A stretch of 64,000 nt of DNA from NCBI RefSeq assembly GCF_004366735.1, contig NZ_SOQX01000004.1:38697-102696 (forward strand). The letters run 5' to 3'. How positions within the stretch are numbered: the first letter of the stretch is position 1; every line of letters begins with the position of its first letter. The position numbers and the translations under genes are program-made. The notes under the pieces were generated by a model that was not told the origin of the DNA, searched no databases, and saw only the letters and a program-made list of their open reading frames with translations. This document shows, piece by piece, positions 34,285-41,516 of the stretch. Origin of the DNA: Thiohalophilus thiocyanatoxydans. GTDB lineage: Bacteria > Pseudomonadota > Gammaproteobacteria > UBA6429 > Thiohalophilaceae.

Positions 34285-34665
34285 CTAGCCGGAGAAACTC
34301 ACCGGCTGGCCGAATTCATGCCGACCAAACCGGAGTCTTTTGTAATTATGGATCATGATAAGGGTTTTGAGTATTGTCGGCTCGTCAAATAGTGGCACAT
34401 TTAATGCGACCGTAATCGGAAGCAGTTTACCCTGTGCGGCATGGATATGGATATATTGACGCAATGTTTCGGGTGCCGGTGTCTGCTGCAACAGGGACTG
34501 TTCGTATTCGTGGCGCAGGGTGTGCAACCGGGCATCCCAGGTCACCGCGTTGCCTTCGAAGTCTCCCGCAAAGCGGATATGCACCTGTGGCTGATTAATC
34601 GGCGAAAGCGCCTCATAGCGCTGTTGCGATGCCTGTCGGCCGGATGAGGTGTGCGAATCAGTCAT
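34285..34665 (-). CDS. Hypothetical protein, operon partner of the reductase fusion
   Basis: A 126-residue soluble protein with a Ser/Gln-rich N-terminus and a more regular C-terminal half: 'QYIHIHAAQGKLLPITVALNVPLFDEPTILKTLIMIHNYKRLRFGRHEFG'. I do not recognise it. The frame could start at 34683 (six codons earlier), but neither start has a strong ribosome site. Only 13 bp separate it from the DNA-binding/2Fe-2S/reductase gene, so they are co-transcribed. Confidence 0.6.
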   Translation of the reverse strand: MTDSHTSSGRQASQQRYEALSPINQPQVHIRFAGDFEGNAVTWDARLHTLRHEYEQSLLQQTPAPETLRQYIHIHAAQGKLLPITVALNVPLFDEPTILKTLIMIHNYKRLRFGRHEFGQPVSFSG

Positions 34666-34683
34666 ACTAAAAAGACCTGCCAT

Positions 34684-34978
34684 ACTCTAAAAAGGTTCGC
34701 GTAAACATTCGGGGTCAGTTGCCCTCCGGCTTTGGTGACTCCCGAACCTATTGCAGTGACACACCCAATGCCACTTTGAATCCTGGCAGCGTGTTTCCTC
34801 TGCGCTCTTTTAACCGTATCATCTTTCCGGGATTTGGTTTATCCCCAATGAGCGCGTGGAGAAAATTCATCGCCTGACGGGCGGGTTAATGGAACACTGT
34901 TTTTGCGGTTTATTGTATAATAGGGAATGACAAATTAGACTCGATTGTACGCAATCGGTTATCGCGAGCAGGATTATT
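34684..34978. promoter_or_regulatory. Divergent intergenic region with a -10 box
   Basis: About 295 bp between the reductase operon (-) and the ParS-like gene (+). A perfect TATAAT occurs at 34916-34921, about 58 bp before the ATG at 34979, without a good -35. No small gene is seen. Regulators of either operon probably bind here. Confidence 0.45.
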
Positions 34979-35407
34979 ATGAGTGAAGTTCACACAGGCA
35001 AACTGAGTTCTGTTGAGCGGGTACAGCTGACCCGTGTCATCATGTCCATTCTGGACAGTTGGGGCATGACTGCCAAGCAGCAGGTTGATCTGTTGAATTT
35101 GCCGCCGAAAACGCCTTCCCGCGCCTTGCGTCGTTATCGAGAAGATACCCCGTTTCCCCAGACCAATGAAGTGGATGAGCGGCTGGAACATATTGTCGGG
35201 ATTGTTGATGCTCTGCGCACGACCTATCCGCACAATCCGGCCATGGGTGCTCTATGGATGAAACAGCGTAATAAACAGTTTCAGGATCGCTCACCTTTGC
35301 GGGTGATGGTCGATGAGGGGCTGGACGGGATGATGCGTATTCGTGCCCATCTCGACTGTGCCTATGACTGGTTCAATGACAGTCGAACCGGCGCCAGCGG
35401 TAAATAA
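34979..35407 (+). CDS. Xre/MbcA/ParS-type antitoxin-like protein, orphan
   Basis: A 142-residue protein of the DUF2384 (MbcA/ParS/Xre) type. The N-terminal half has a helix-turn-helix-like 'TAKQQVDLLNLPPKTPSRALRRYRED', and the C-terminal half the 'ALWMKQRNKQFQDRSPLRVMVDEGLDGMMRIRAHLD' toxin-binding fold. Such proteins normally neutralise RES-domain toxins encoded next door. No RES gene is found on either side, so this may be a solitary regulator or a remnant of a toxin-antitoxin pair. Confidence 0.8.
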   Translation: MSEVHTGKLSSVERVQLTRVIMSILDSWGMTAKQQVDLLNLPPKTPSRALRRYREDTPFPQTNEVDERLEHIVGIVDALRTTYPHNPAMGALWMKQRNKQFQDRSPLRVMVDEGLDGMMRIRAHLDCAYDWFNDSRTGASGK

Positions 35408-35442
35408 GCCCCGATCAGCTTTTGGCGCAGGCTCGCTGGTTG

Positions 35443-35474
35443 CCCCGACTGACCATGCCGTTGTCCAGTCGGGG
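35443..35474. terminator. Possible terminator hairpin
   Basis: Perfect inverted repeat CCCCGACTG (35443-35451) / CAGTCGGGG (35466-35474) with a 14-base loop, 36 bp after the ParS-like gene. No T-tract follows, so a factor-dependent or structural role is possible. The rest of the gap to 35630 holds nothing recognisable. Confidence 0.45.
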
Positions 35475-35630
35475 TCGTGATAATGCCCGCCGAAACACCG
35501 AAAGATACTGAACGCCCCCGGCCTGAATCACTTTTTTCGATAACCTCAAGGGTTTTGAACTGCACTGCACGGATCAGTGAAGCAGAGTCTGCCGGCGTGA
35601 AAATGCTCACGGGCTCTTACTGAATCGGGA

Positions 35631-36089
35631 TCAGCGCCGGCGTCGGCGCTTGCTGCGGCCTTCGAAGCGGACGATGGTCTTGACCAGTTCGGTATAGGGA
35701 AGTTGTTCAAATTCGCTGTAGCGATCCTGCGCCTCACGCAGTAAGCCCGCGATATTATCCACCTGCCCGGCCTCCGCCTGTTGCGGATGCAACAGACCCT
35801 GCAGGCCCAGCAAACCGCCTGTCTGAACCTTTACTTCTTTGGCGTGCGGCAGGGGGCCGTCGATGTGCCGTTGCTGCAGGGCGAAGCTGGCATTACGCCG
35901 TATCATGTCGAGAAACACCTGGCAGCGCCGGTTACCGGCTTCGGAACTGCAGGCGACACCCTCACGATCCGCCAGATTAAACCGTCGCCCATGCTCGCAG
36001 GTACTGCGGCGTGAGTTGACGCTCTTTTCGAAGACGCAACGTCGATCGTTGATCTCGTGATACGTGGATCTGTATTCGTCTTCTTCCAC
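35631..36089 (-). CDS. Four-cysteine protein, paralogue 2 (hypothetical)
   Basis: A 152-residue soluble protein of unknown family, paralogous to that at 15129-15539. Cysteines at 18, 31, 47 and 56 have the same C-x12-C-x15-C-x8-C spacing, and the C-terminus carries 'LPYTELVKTIV' before an arginine-rich end. The start is read as GTG at 36089, but no ribosome site is visible there, so the true N-terminus may differ. It is followed by a small hypothetical gene upstream (36110-36349) on the same strand. Confidence 0.7.
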   Translation of the reverse strand: MEEDEYRSTYHEINDRRCVFEKSVNSRRSTCEHGRRFNLADREGVACSSEAGNRRCQVFLDMIRRNASFALQQRHIDGPLPHAKEVKVQTGGLLGLQGLLHPQQAEAGQVDNIAGLLREAQDRYSEFEQLPYTELVKTIVRFEGRSKRRRRR

Positions 36090-36109
36090 GGGTCAGCAAC
36101 GGTAAGGGA

Positions 36110-36349
36110 TTATTTTTCCCATTCCCGCAGGATCGGTTCTTCGCGCTTTTCAGTCAGCATTTCTTCGGCCGCCAGTTGATTGGCCGCGAAGATCACCTTG
36201 TAGATGACCTTGTCATCCGGATCCTGTTCCTGACGTTTGGCGCGGGCCTGCTTTTTGGCCTCCTGGAACGACTCGAACTCATCCAGACATTCGAGATTCT
36301 TGATCATGGAGCTGACGCCCTCATTCATCTTGTACAGGTAATACGGCAT
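36110..36349 (-). CDS. Small hypothetical protein
   Basis: A 79-residue charged protein beginning 'MPYYLYKMNEGVSSMIKNLECLDEFESFQEAKKQARAKRQEQ'-like sequence (shown in short: M-P-Y-Y-L-Y-K), with a long helix in the middle and a segment 'YKVIFAANQLAAEEML' near the end. GGTGGAG precedes the ATG at 36349. It lies 20 bp upstream of the four-cysteine paralogue and probably shares its transcript. I do not know its function. Confidence 0.7.
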   Translation of the reverse strand: MPYYLYKMNEGVSSMIKNLECLDEFESFQEAKKQARAKRQEQDPDDKVIYKVIFAANQLAAEEMLTEKREEPILREWEK

Positions 36350-36543
36350 AATCTCCACCTTGTGCTGAGATATGTAGCGGTTTGGTTTAACCGATTGATT
36401 AACAAACAGGTTGCTCGCCGGTTGGCGGCGGTGTTGTGAACGACTGACAAGCATACTGCCTGATCTGCGGCAGCTCAATAAGTCGATCGGAATATGCTAG
36501 TCTAGGTGCGGTTTATATCCGGGTATTTCAAGGGAGTCCGACC

Positions 36544-36942
36544 ATTTCCACACAGAATCCACGTGAACTGCTGGCGATTGTCGAGCTGGGCGGTTATCCC
36601 GACTTCAGTCCGCTCTATCGACAGCACGGCTTTGAGGTCGAAACTATCGATTCGATGCGCAAGGCCGCCAAGTTGTTGAAGAAGCGCCGGCCTCAGGTGA
36701 TCGTCACCGAGTTCAACTTCCAGTCGGATTTTCGGGATCGCACCAGCAGTCTGGAGACCCTGATGGCGCTGGTCCAGCGCCTGCCAGGTACCCGGGTGAT
36801 CGTGTTTTACGAAAAAGAGTATTTACATCAGTTCGAACGGGTGGCCCGGCGCTTTCCGATTCATGCGGCCCTGCCGTTTCCCATCGATCAGGGGGAACTG
36901 GACGCGGCGTTGCAACAGCTGGATAGCGCCGACGACACCTGA
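36544..36942 (+). CDS. Receiver-like (degenerate) hypothetical protein, likely ATT start
   Basis: A 132-residue protein of alpha/beta response-regulator-receiver pattern: 'LLAIVELGGYPDFSPLYRQHGFEVETID', 'RRPQVIVTEFNF', 'TRVIVFYEKEY', 'IHAALPFPIDQGELDAAL'. The first in-frame ATG is at 36655, which would cut off the first strand and helix. Coding sequence is clear upstream from there, and no ATG, GTG or TTG occurs in that frame. ATT at 36544 lies eight bases after AAGGGAG (36530-36536) and is the only plausible start. Phosphate-site acidic residues of true receivers are not all present, so it may be non-phosphorylated. Confidence 0.65.
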   Translation: MSTQNPRELLAIVELGGYPDFSPLYRQHGFEVETIDSMRKAAKLLKKRRPQVIVTEFNFQSDFRDRTSSLETLMALVQRLPGTRVIVFYEKEYLHQFERVARRFPIHAALPFPIDQGELDAALQQLDSADDT

Positions 36943-36954
36943 GTCGGGCGCGGA

Positions 36955-37602
36955 TCAGCCGGAGGCGGCGGCCAGGTGATCGAGCCCTTCGCGGGCGATC
37001 TCGCGAATCTCCGCTGAATCATCTTCCAGTCGCTTCTCCAGCTGCGGGCGCACCGCCGGATCGCCGCTCAGGGCCAGGTAGTGGGTGGCGTCACCCCGGA
37101 TCTGGGCGTTGTCATGTTCCGACAGCCGGGCGAATTCGGGTGTCAGTTGTTTCAGGGCGTCACTGCCAGCCAGGGATTCCAGCACTGCATCCAGTCCCAG
37201 GCGAACCTGGATCTCCAGATCTTCCTGTTCCAGCAGGGAAATGATCACTTCGAGCCATTCGGGATGCTGATTCAGAAAGTCCTCGATCTGCTGCAACTGC
37301 CCGTCCTTGAGATGGCTGCGAATATAATCGGCAATCCCTTCCTCGCTACCGGCCTGCTGGGCCCAGTGGCGCAGCTCTTTCGGCGAATAGTTGCCCGGCA
37401 GGGTGAAGGGACCGATGCGGGTCCAGGGCGTGGTGCGCACCCCCAGTTCCTGTGCGCGGGCGGGATCGACCACGATATTGCTGACCCGCAGTTCGCTGAT
37501 CAGCCCCTCCTTGATCAAATCGGACAGCGCCTGGAGTACGGCGGGACAGTGGGCACAGCCGGTGGCAATCAAAATTTCGGCATCTGGGACAGGTCGGGAC
37601 AT
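36955..37602 (-). CDS. Thioredoxin-like domain fused to HEAT-like repeats
   Basis: A 215-residue cytoplasmic protein. Residues 1-80 form a small thioredoxin-like domain with C16-A-H-C19 ('ATGCAHCPAVLQALSDLIKEG') and a 'TTPWTRIG' cis-proline loop. Residues about 130-215 carry two to three HEAT-like helical repeats ('QIRGDATHYLALSGDPAVRPQLEKRLEDDSAEIREIAREGLDHL'-like pattern). HEAT repeats usually bind proteins, so the enzyme probably recruits a specific disulfide partner. I know no described protein with this exact layout. Confidence 0.8.
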   Translation of the reverse strand: MSRPVPDAEILIATGCAHCPAVLQALSDLIKEGLISELRVSNIVVDPARAQELGVRTTPWTRIGPFTLPGNYSPKELRHWAQQAGSEEGIADYIRSHLKDGQLQQIEDFLNQHPEWLEVIISLLEQEDLEIQVRLGLDAVLESLAGSDALKQLTPEFARLSEHDNAQIRGDATHYLALSGDPAVRPQLEKRLEDDSAEIREIAREGLDHLAAASG

Positions 37603-37676
37603 GGTAAAAACGTCGCTTGAGTAGTGAGGTTGACGGGATGGGTTCTCTCTATAAGACTCTTGTGGCCGATCACCGT

Positions 37677-37883
37677 TCAGGCCTTGAGATCCGGAATCAG
37701 TCGGCTGCGCAGCCTGGTAATGAGGTCCTTGAGCAACAGCTTGCGTTGTTTCATGCGCCGCAACTGCAACTGATCCATGGTCGGATCCTCGGCCAGGCGG
37801 TTGATAATATCGTCCAGATCGCGATGCTCCGTTTCCAGTAACTGCAACTTGTGATGCAATTGTGCAGCTTCGTGTTCATCCAT
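37677..37883 (-). CDS. YdcH family protein (DUF465)
   Basis: A 68-residue charged helical protein: 'HHKLQLLETEHRDLDDIINRLAEDPTMDQLQLRRMKQRKLLLKDLITRL'-type sequence with the conserved 'LE..H..LD..I' and 'LK..KL.LKD.I' halves of the YdcH/DUF465 family. It probably forms a helical hairpin dimer. Function unknown. Confidence 0.85.
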   Translation of the reverse strand: MDEHEAAQLHHKLQLLETEHRDLDDIINRLAEDPTMDQLQLRRMKQRKLLLKDLITRLRSRLIPDLKA

Positions 37884-38001
37884 AGCGCGGAACCTGTTGA
37901 CGGGAGAACCATTCTAGCCCAAGCAGGTTCGCTGCGGAAGCGTCCCTGTAACGTTGCCGGATACGTTATACTGGGCGCCCTTCAAATCGGTGCTGATGTT
38001 C

Positions 38002-39903
38002 ATGCCGCCTATTCTGACTTTTAAAGACGTTTGCCTCAGTTTCGGGGCGCGGCCGCTGCTGGATCACGTCGACCTGCAACTGGAGCGGGGCGAGCGGGTC
38101 TGCCTGGTGGGGCGCAACGGCTCGGGCAAGTCGACCCTGATGCACCTGCTCAACGGCGATATCCAGCCCGACGAGGGCGAGATCTGGCATCCGGATACCC
38201 TGCGCATCGCCCATCTGCACCAGGAGGTCCCGCACACCTCGGAACAGACCGTGTTCGAGGTGGTGGCCGGGGGCCTGCAGGAGACCGGGGAAGTGCTGGC
38301 GGCCTATCATCAGGCCCTGCAGCAGCTGGATGACTCGCCGCAACAGATCGCGCGTCTGACCGAACTGCAACAGCAGCTGGAAGCGGTGGACGGCTGGCGG
38401 CTGGAGCAGCGGGTTGCCTCGGCGATCAGCCGTATGGATCTGCCCGAGCAGGCGCCGCTGGTCACCCTCTCCGGGGGTATGAAGCGCCGCGTGCTGCTGG
38501 CCCGCGCCCTGGTCAGTGAACCGGATCTGTTACTGCTGGACGAGCCGACCAACCATCTGGATATCGAGGGCATCACCTGGATGGAGCAATTCCTGCTGGG
38601 CTATGCGGGCTGTCTGGTGTTCATTACCCATGACCGCAGTTTCCTGCAGAGTCTGGCCACCCGCATCGTCCAGCTGGATCGCGGTCACTTGACGTCCTGG
38701 CCCGGCAATTACCAGCACTATCTGGAAAAGAAGGAACAGCTGCTGGATGCCGAGGAGAAAGAGCGGGCGCGGCAGGACAAGAAACTGGCCGAGGAGGAGG
38801 CCTGGATCCGCAAGGGGATCAAGGCGCGGCGCACCCGCAACATGGGCCGGGTCCGGGCGCTGAAGGCGATGCGCGAGGATGTCCGCCAGCGACGGGAGCA
38901 ACAGGGCCAGGTCCGGCTCAATCTGGATGAAGCACAGGGCTCCGGCAAGCTGGTGGCGGATGTGGAGAACGTTTCCTTTGCCTTTGAGGGCAAGCCCATC
39001 TTGAAAAACTTTTCCACCCGCATCATGCGCGGCGATCGTATCGGCATTGTCGGCCCCAACGGGGTCGGCAAGAGTACCCTGATCCGGATCCTGCTCGGCG
39101 AGTTGACACCCGACAGCGGCAAGGTGCGCCTGGGCACCAAACTGGAAACGGCCTATTTCGATCAGCACCGGGCGATTCTCGATCCGGAAAAATCGGTCCT
39201 GAACAACCTCAACGAGGGCAGCGACATGATCGAGGTCCAGGGCCGCAAGCGTCACGCTATCGGTTATCTGCGCGAGTTTCTGTTCCCGGTGCAACAGGTG
39301 CACTCCCCGGTCAGGAGTCTCTCCGGCGGCGAACGCAATCGCCTGTTGCTGGCCAGACTGTTTACTCAGCCGGCCAACCTGCTGGTGCTGGACGAGCCGA
39401 CCAATGATCTGGATGTGGAAACCCTGGAGCTGCTCGAAGATCTGTTAATGAATTACCAGGGCACCCTGCTGGTGGTCAGTCACGATCGGACCTTCCTGGA
39501 TAATGTCGTCACCAGCGTGCTGGTGTTCGAGGACGAAGGGGTGGTCAACGAATATGTCGGCGGCTATCACGACTGGTATCGCTATCGTCAGCAGCATCCC
39601 TATCTGAGCGCTGCGGAAAAAGCCGCTGCCACGGGCGGTGACGCGGCGTCACCGGATCAGAGCCGGGAGAACAGCGAGGTGGCCACCAAACGCAAGCTCG
39701 GCTATCGGGAGCAGCAGGAGTTGAAGGCGTTGCCGGGGCGGATCGAACAACTGGAACAGGAACAGCAGCAGTTACAGGCGCAGATCGGCGATCCCGCCTT
39801 TTATCAGCAGGACGGCGAGACGATTGCGCAGACTTTGCAGCGGTTCGATGAGATCAATGCGGAACTGGAAACCTGTTTCCAGCGCTGGGAAGAGCTGGAA
39901 TAG
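38002..39903 (+). CDS. uup: ABC-F family ATPase Uup
   Basis: A 633-residue ABC-F protein with two ATPase domains and a C-terminal coiled coil. Walker A motifs are G-R-N-G-S-G-K-S-T and G-P-N-G-V-G-K-S-T; signature motifs 'LSGG' and Walker B 'LLLDEPTNHLD' / 'LVLDEPTNDLD' occur in both halves. Length and C-terminal helices match Uup of E. coli (635), which acts at ribosomes and affects transposon excision and genome stability. ATG at 37996 and 38002 are both possible; 38002 fits better. Domain linker 'KKEQLLDAEEKERARQDKKLAEEEAWIR' is characteristic. Confidence 0.93.
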   Translation: MPPILTFKDVCLSFGARPLLDHVDLQLERGERVCLVGRNGSGKSTLMHLLNGDIQPDEGEIWHPDTLRIAHLHQEVPHTSEQTVFEVVAGGLQETGEVLAAYHQALQQLDDSPQQIARLTELQQQLEAVDGWRLEQRVASAISRMDLPEQAPLVTLSGGMKRRVLLARALVSEPDLLLLDEPTNHLDIEGITWMEQFLLGYAGCLVFITHDRSFLQSLATRIVQLDRGHLTSWPGNYQHYLEKKEQLLDAEEKERARQDKKLAEEEAWIRKGIKARRTRNMGRVRALKAMREDVRQRREQQGQVRLNLDEAQGSGKLVADVENVSFAFEGKPILKNFSTRIMRGDRIGIVGPNGVGKSTLIRILLGELTPDSGKVRLGTKLETAYFDQHRAILDPEKSVLNNLNEGSDMIEVQGRKRHAIGYLREFLFPVQQVHSPVRSLSGGERNRLLLARLFTQPANLLVLDEPTNDLDVETLELLEDLLMNYQGTLLVVSHDRTFLDNVVTSVLVFEDEGVVNEYVGGYHDWYRYRQQHPYLSAAEKAAATGGDAASPDQSRENSEVATKRKLGYREQQELKALPGRIEQLEQEQQQLQAQIGDPAFYQQDGETIAQTLQRFDEINAELETCFQRWEELE

Positions 39904-39905
39904 CG

Positions 39906-40211
39906 TCAGTCGGACTCGGAATCCGGGGACTTTTTCTTCTTCAGGCCGCTGGTATCGATCGGGATGACCGTGGATTTTTGCGGCTCGTCCACATAACGTG
40001 GACGCTTCTCGCTGGGGCGGCCGGCTTCATCGGCCAGCTCTTTCTCGCGGGAGGCGATCAGGCCCAGACAATCACGAATGGAAATAATGGTTTCCTCCGA
40101 GAGCGGATGTTTGAGCCCCGGCTTGGTATAGGTGTCCTTGGCTACATCGGTCAGGACCTTGCGCATCGTCTGCAGGATCTGCTCTTCTTTGGAATAGTCG
40201 TCACGGCTCAT
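39906..40211 (-). CDS. Conserved hypothetical protein
   Basis: A 101-residue soluble protein, N-terminal half helical ('EEQILQTMRKVLTDVAKDTYTKPGLKHPLSEETIISIRDCLGLIASREKELADEAGRP'-like pattern), C-terminal half Lys/Ser/Asp-rich and probably disordered. Similar proteins are, as I recall, sometimes labelled segregation and condensation protein A in databases, but the length and sequence here do not support ScpA, so I leave it unnamed. It converges with uup, two bases apart. Confidence 0.65.
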   Translation of the reverse strand: MSRDDYSKEEQILQTMRKVLTDVAKDTYTKPGLKHPLSEETIISIRDCLGLIASREKELADEAGRPSEKRPRYVDEPQKSTVIPIDTSGLKKKKSPDSESD

Positions 40212-40371
40212 TCGTTGGCACCATCATTCATTACTTGTCTGTAGACTGTCGATTCTAGCATTTTGCGGGGCCCGGATCGCCCCGAAAATTCCGGCATACA
40301 TGAAAATTCATGGGGTTAATCCCCGCCACGGCGCTGGTATACTGGCGCCCTCGCATTTATCGGGGTTGTTG

Positions 40372-40941
40372 ATGTCATCGTCCTTGCCTTCACTGCTGTT
40401 GTATCCTCAGGATCCCGACTATCGTCCGGCGGATACCGGGACGCTGATCGCCAGTCTGCAAGACGCCGGTTTGATCGGCGAGTCGGTTGATGACTTGCCG
40501 GGGCAGCGCTACGCGGCCGGTCCCAGTTTCCTGCAACACATCAGTTTTCTCGGCTGTTCGCCGGCGGTGGAATTCGAACCGGAGGTCCCCGGTTCCGAGC
40601 AGTTCTGTCATGCCGGCATCCTGTACAGCGGACACTTACAGTTTCGCGGTGGTCCGCAGCAGGTGCAGGTCCACTGTCGCCAGTGCCGCCACCGCGAGAC
40701 GGACTGGGCTGCCCTCATCGACGCCTGGCGGGCCGATCCGCAAAACCACCGTTACATCTGTCCCGAATGCGGCGCCGAAAGTCACGCCACCGACCTCAAC
40801 TGGCGTAAAACCGGCGCCTTTGCGCACCTGTTCATCGAGCTGTACAACATCTATCCCCACGAAGCCGTGCCCACCGACGGCATCCTCAAGCGCCTGCGCG
40901 AGGCGACCGGGGTCGACTGGAAATACATCTACGTCCGCTGA
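40372..40941 (+). CDS. Zinc-ribbon hypothetical protein
   Basis: A 189-residue soluble protein with a zinc-ribbon-like site made of C102-x2-C105 and C130-x2-C133 ('HCRQCRHRE' and 'YICPECGAE'). The N-terminal 100 residues are beta-rich. A final 40 residues ('FAHLFIELYNIYPHEAVPTDGILKRLREATGVDWKYIYVR'-like) are helical. I do not recognise a described function. The ATG at 40372 is preferred over an open frame from 40300, which lacks coding character. Confidence 0.72.
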   Translation: MSSSLPSLLLYPQDPDYRPADTGTLIASLQDAGLIGESVDDLPGQRYAAGPSFLQHISFLGCSPAVEFEPEVPGSEQFCHAGILYSGHLQFRGGPQQVQVHCRQCRHRETDWAALIDAWRADPQNHRYICPECGAESHATDLNWRKTGAFAHLFIELYNIYPHEAVPTDGILKRLREATGVDWKYIYVR

Positions 40942-40969
40942 CTTCTTCCTTTGTTCGGCGCTCTGGAAA

Positions 40970-41262
40970 TTAACGCGGAGGGTCGCTCTCGGCATCCTGC
41001 CTCCCGCGACACTAGTACATCCCTGTACGTCGCGCGGAGGCGCGGAGTCGCAGAGAAGTAAACTGATTTGTTTTTTTCGACTCTTGTCGTCGATAAAGCT
41101 CATAGTCAGTTGAAAGGCTGGATACAGCCACGCAGGAAAAATGAAATACCCGGTGACCACTCAGCGAAACAATTGAAATAACCGTGGTAAATCAGAGTTA
41201 TCAAACTAAATTATTTGTTTTCTCCGCGTCTCTGCGTCCTCCGCGTTATTTCCCAGTGAACA
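40970..41262. repeat. Inverted CGCGGAG/CTCCGCG repeat pair
   Basis: AACGCGGAG plus GCGCGGAGGCGCGGAGTCGCAGAG near 40973-41055 is matched by TCTCCGCGTCTCTGCGTCCTCCGCGTT at about 41220-41247 in inverse orientation. Between them no protein is recognised. It belongs to the dispersed family listed under findings. Confidence 0.8.
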
Positions 41263-41314
41263 TGTACGTGACCGGCGCTTGACACCCGCCGATTCTCAAC
41301 GCAAACTCAATAGC

Positions 41315-41419
41315 ATGTTTAACACCCTTCATATCACCAAGATGTTTGCCTGCCCGGTACGCCTGCGTGTCTGGGCGATGCGCCGTGGGTGGCCGACGGA
41401 GTGGTTGTTGCGCAGTTAA
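41315..41419 (+). CDS. Possible leader peptide, 34 residues
   Basis: A 34-codon frame with Met start, containing three Trp and six Arg codons. A strong terminator (41445-41474) follows 26 bp after its stop, and the DMT transporter gene starts 43 bp beyond that. The layout of short ORF, hairpin, then transporter is that of an attenuator. The Trp codons are not adjacent, so amino acid sensing is only a guess. Confidence 0.3.
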   Translation: MFNTLHITKMFACPVRLRVWAMRRGWPTEWLLRS

Positions 41420-41444
41420 ACACAAGCAATACCGCGATTTTCCG

Positions 41445-41476
41445 AAAAGCCACAGCCTGAAGACTGTGGCTTTTTT
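41445..41476 (+). terminator. Rho-independent terminator upstream of the second DMT transporter
   Basis: Perfect 11-bp stem AAAAGCCACAG (41445-41455) / CTGTGGCTTTT (41464-41474) with loop CCTGAAGA and a T run. It lies in the leader of the gene at 41517, so it ends an upstream transcript or attenuates this one. Confidence 0.85.
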
Positions 41477-41516
41477 CGTTTCGGGCCTAACTATTTAAAG
41501 AGAACGGGAGAAAACA

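Noticed and set aside
34979..35630. RES-domain toxin next to the antitoxin-like gene
   Set aside because: No frame on either strand in the flanking DNA has RES-like residues.
41279..41284. TTGACA as a -35 box
   Set aside because: No acceptable -10 box 16-18 bases downstream.
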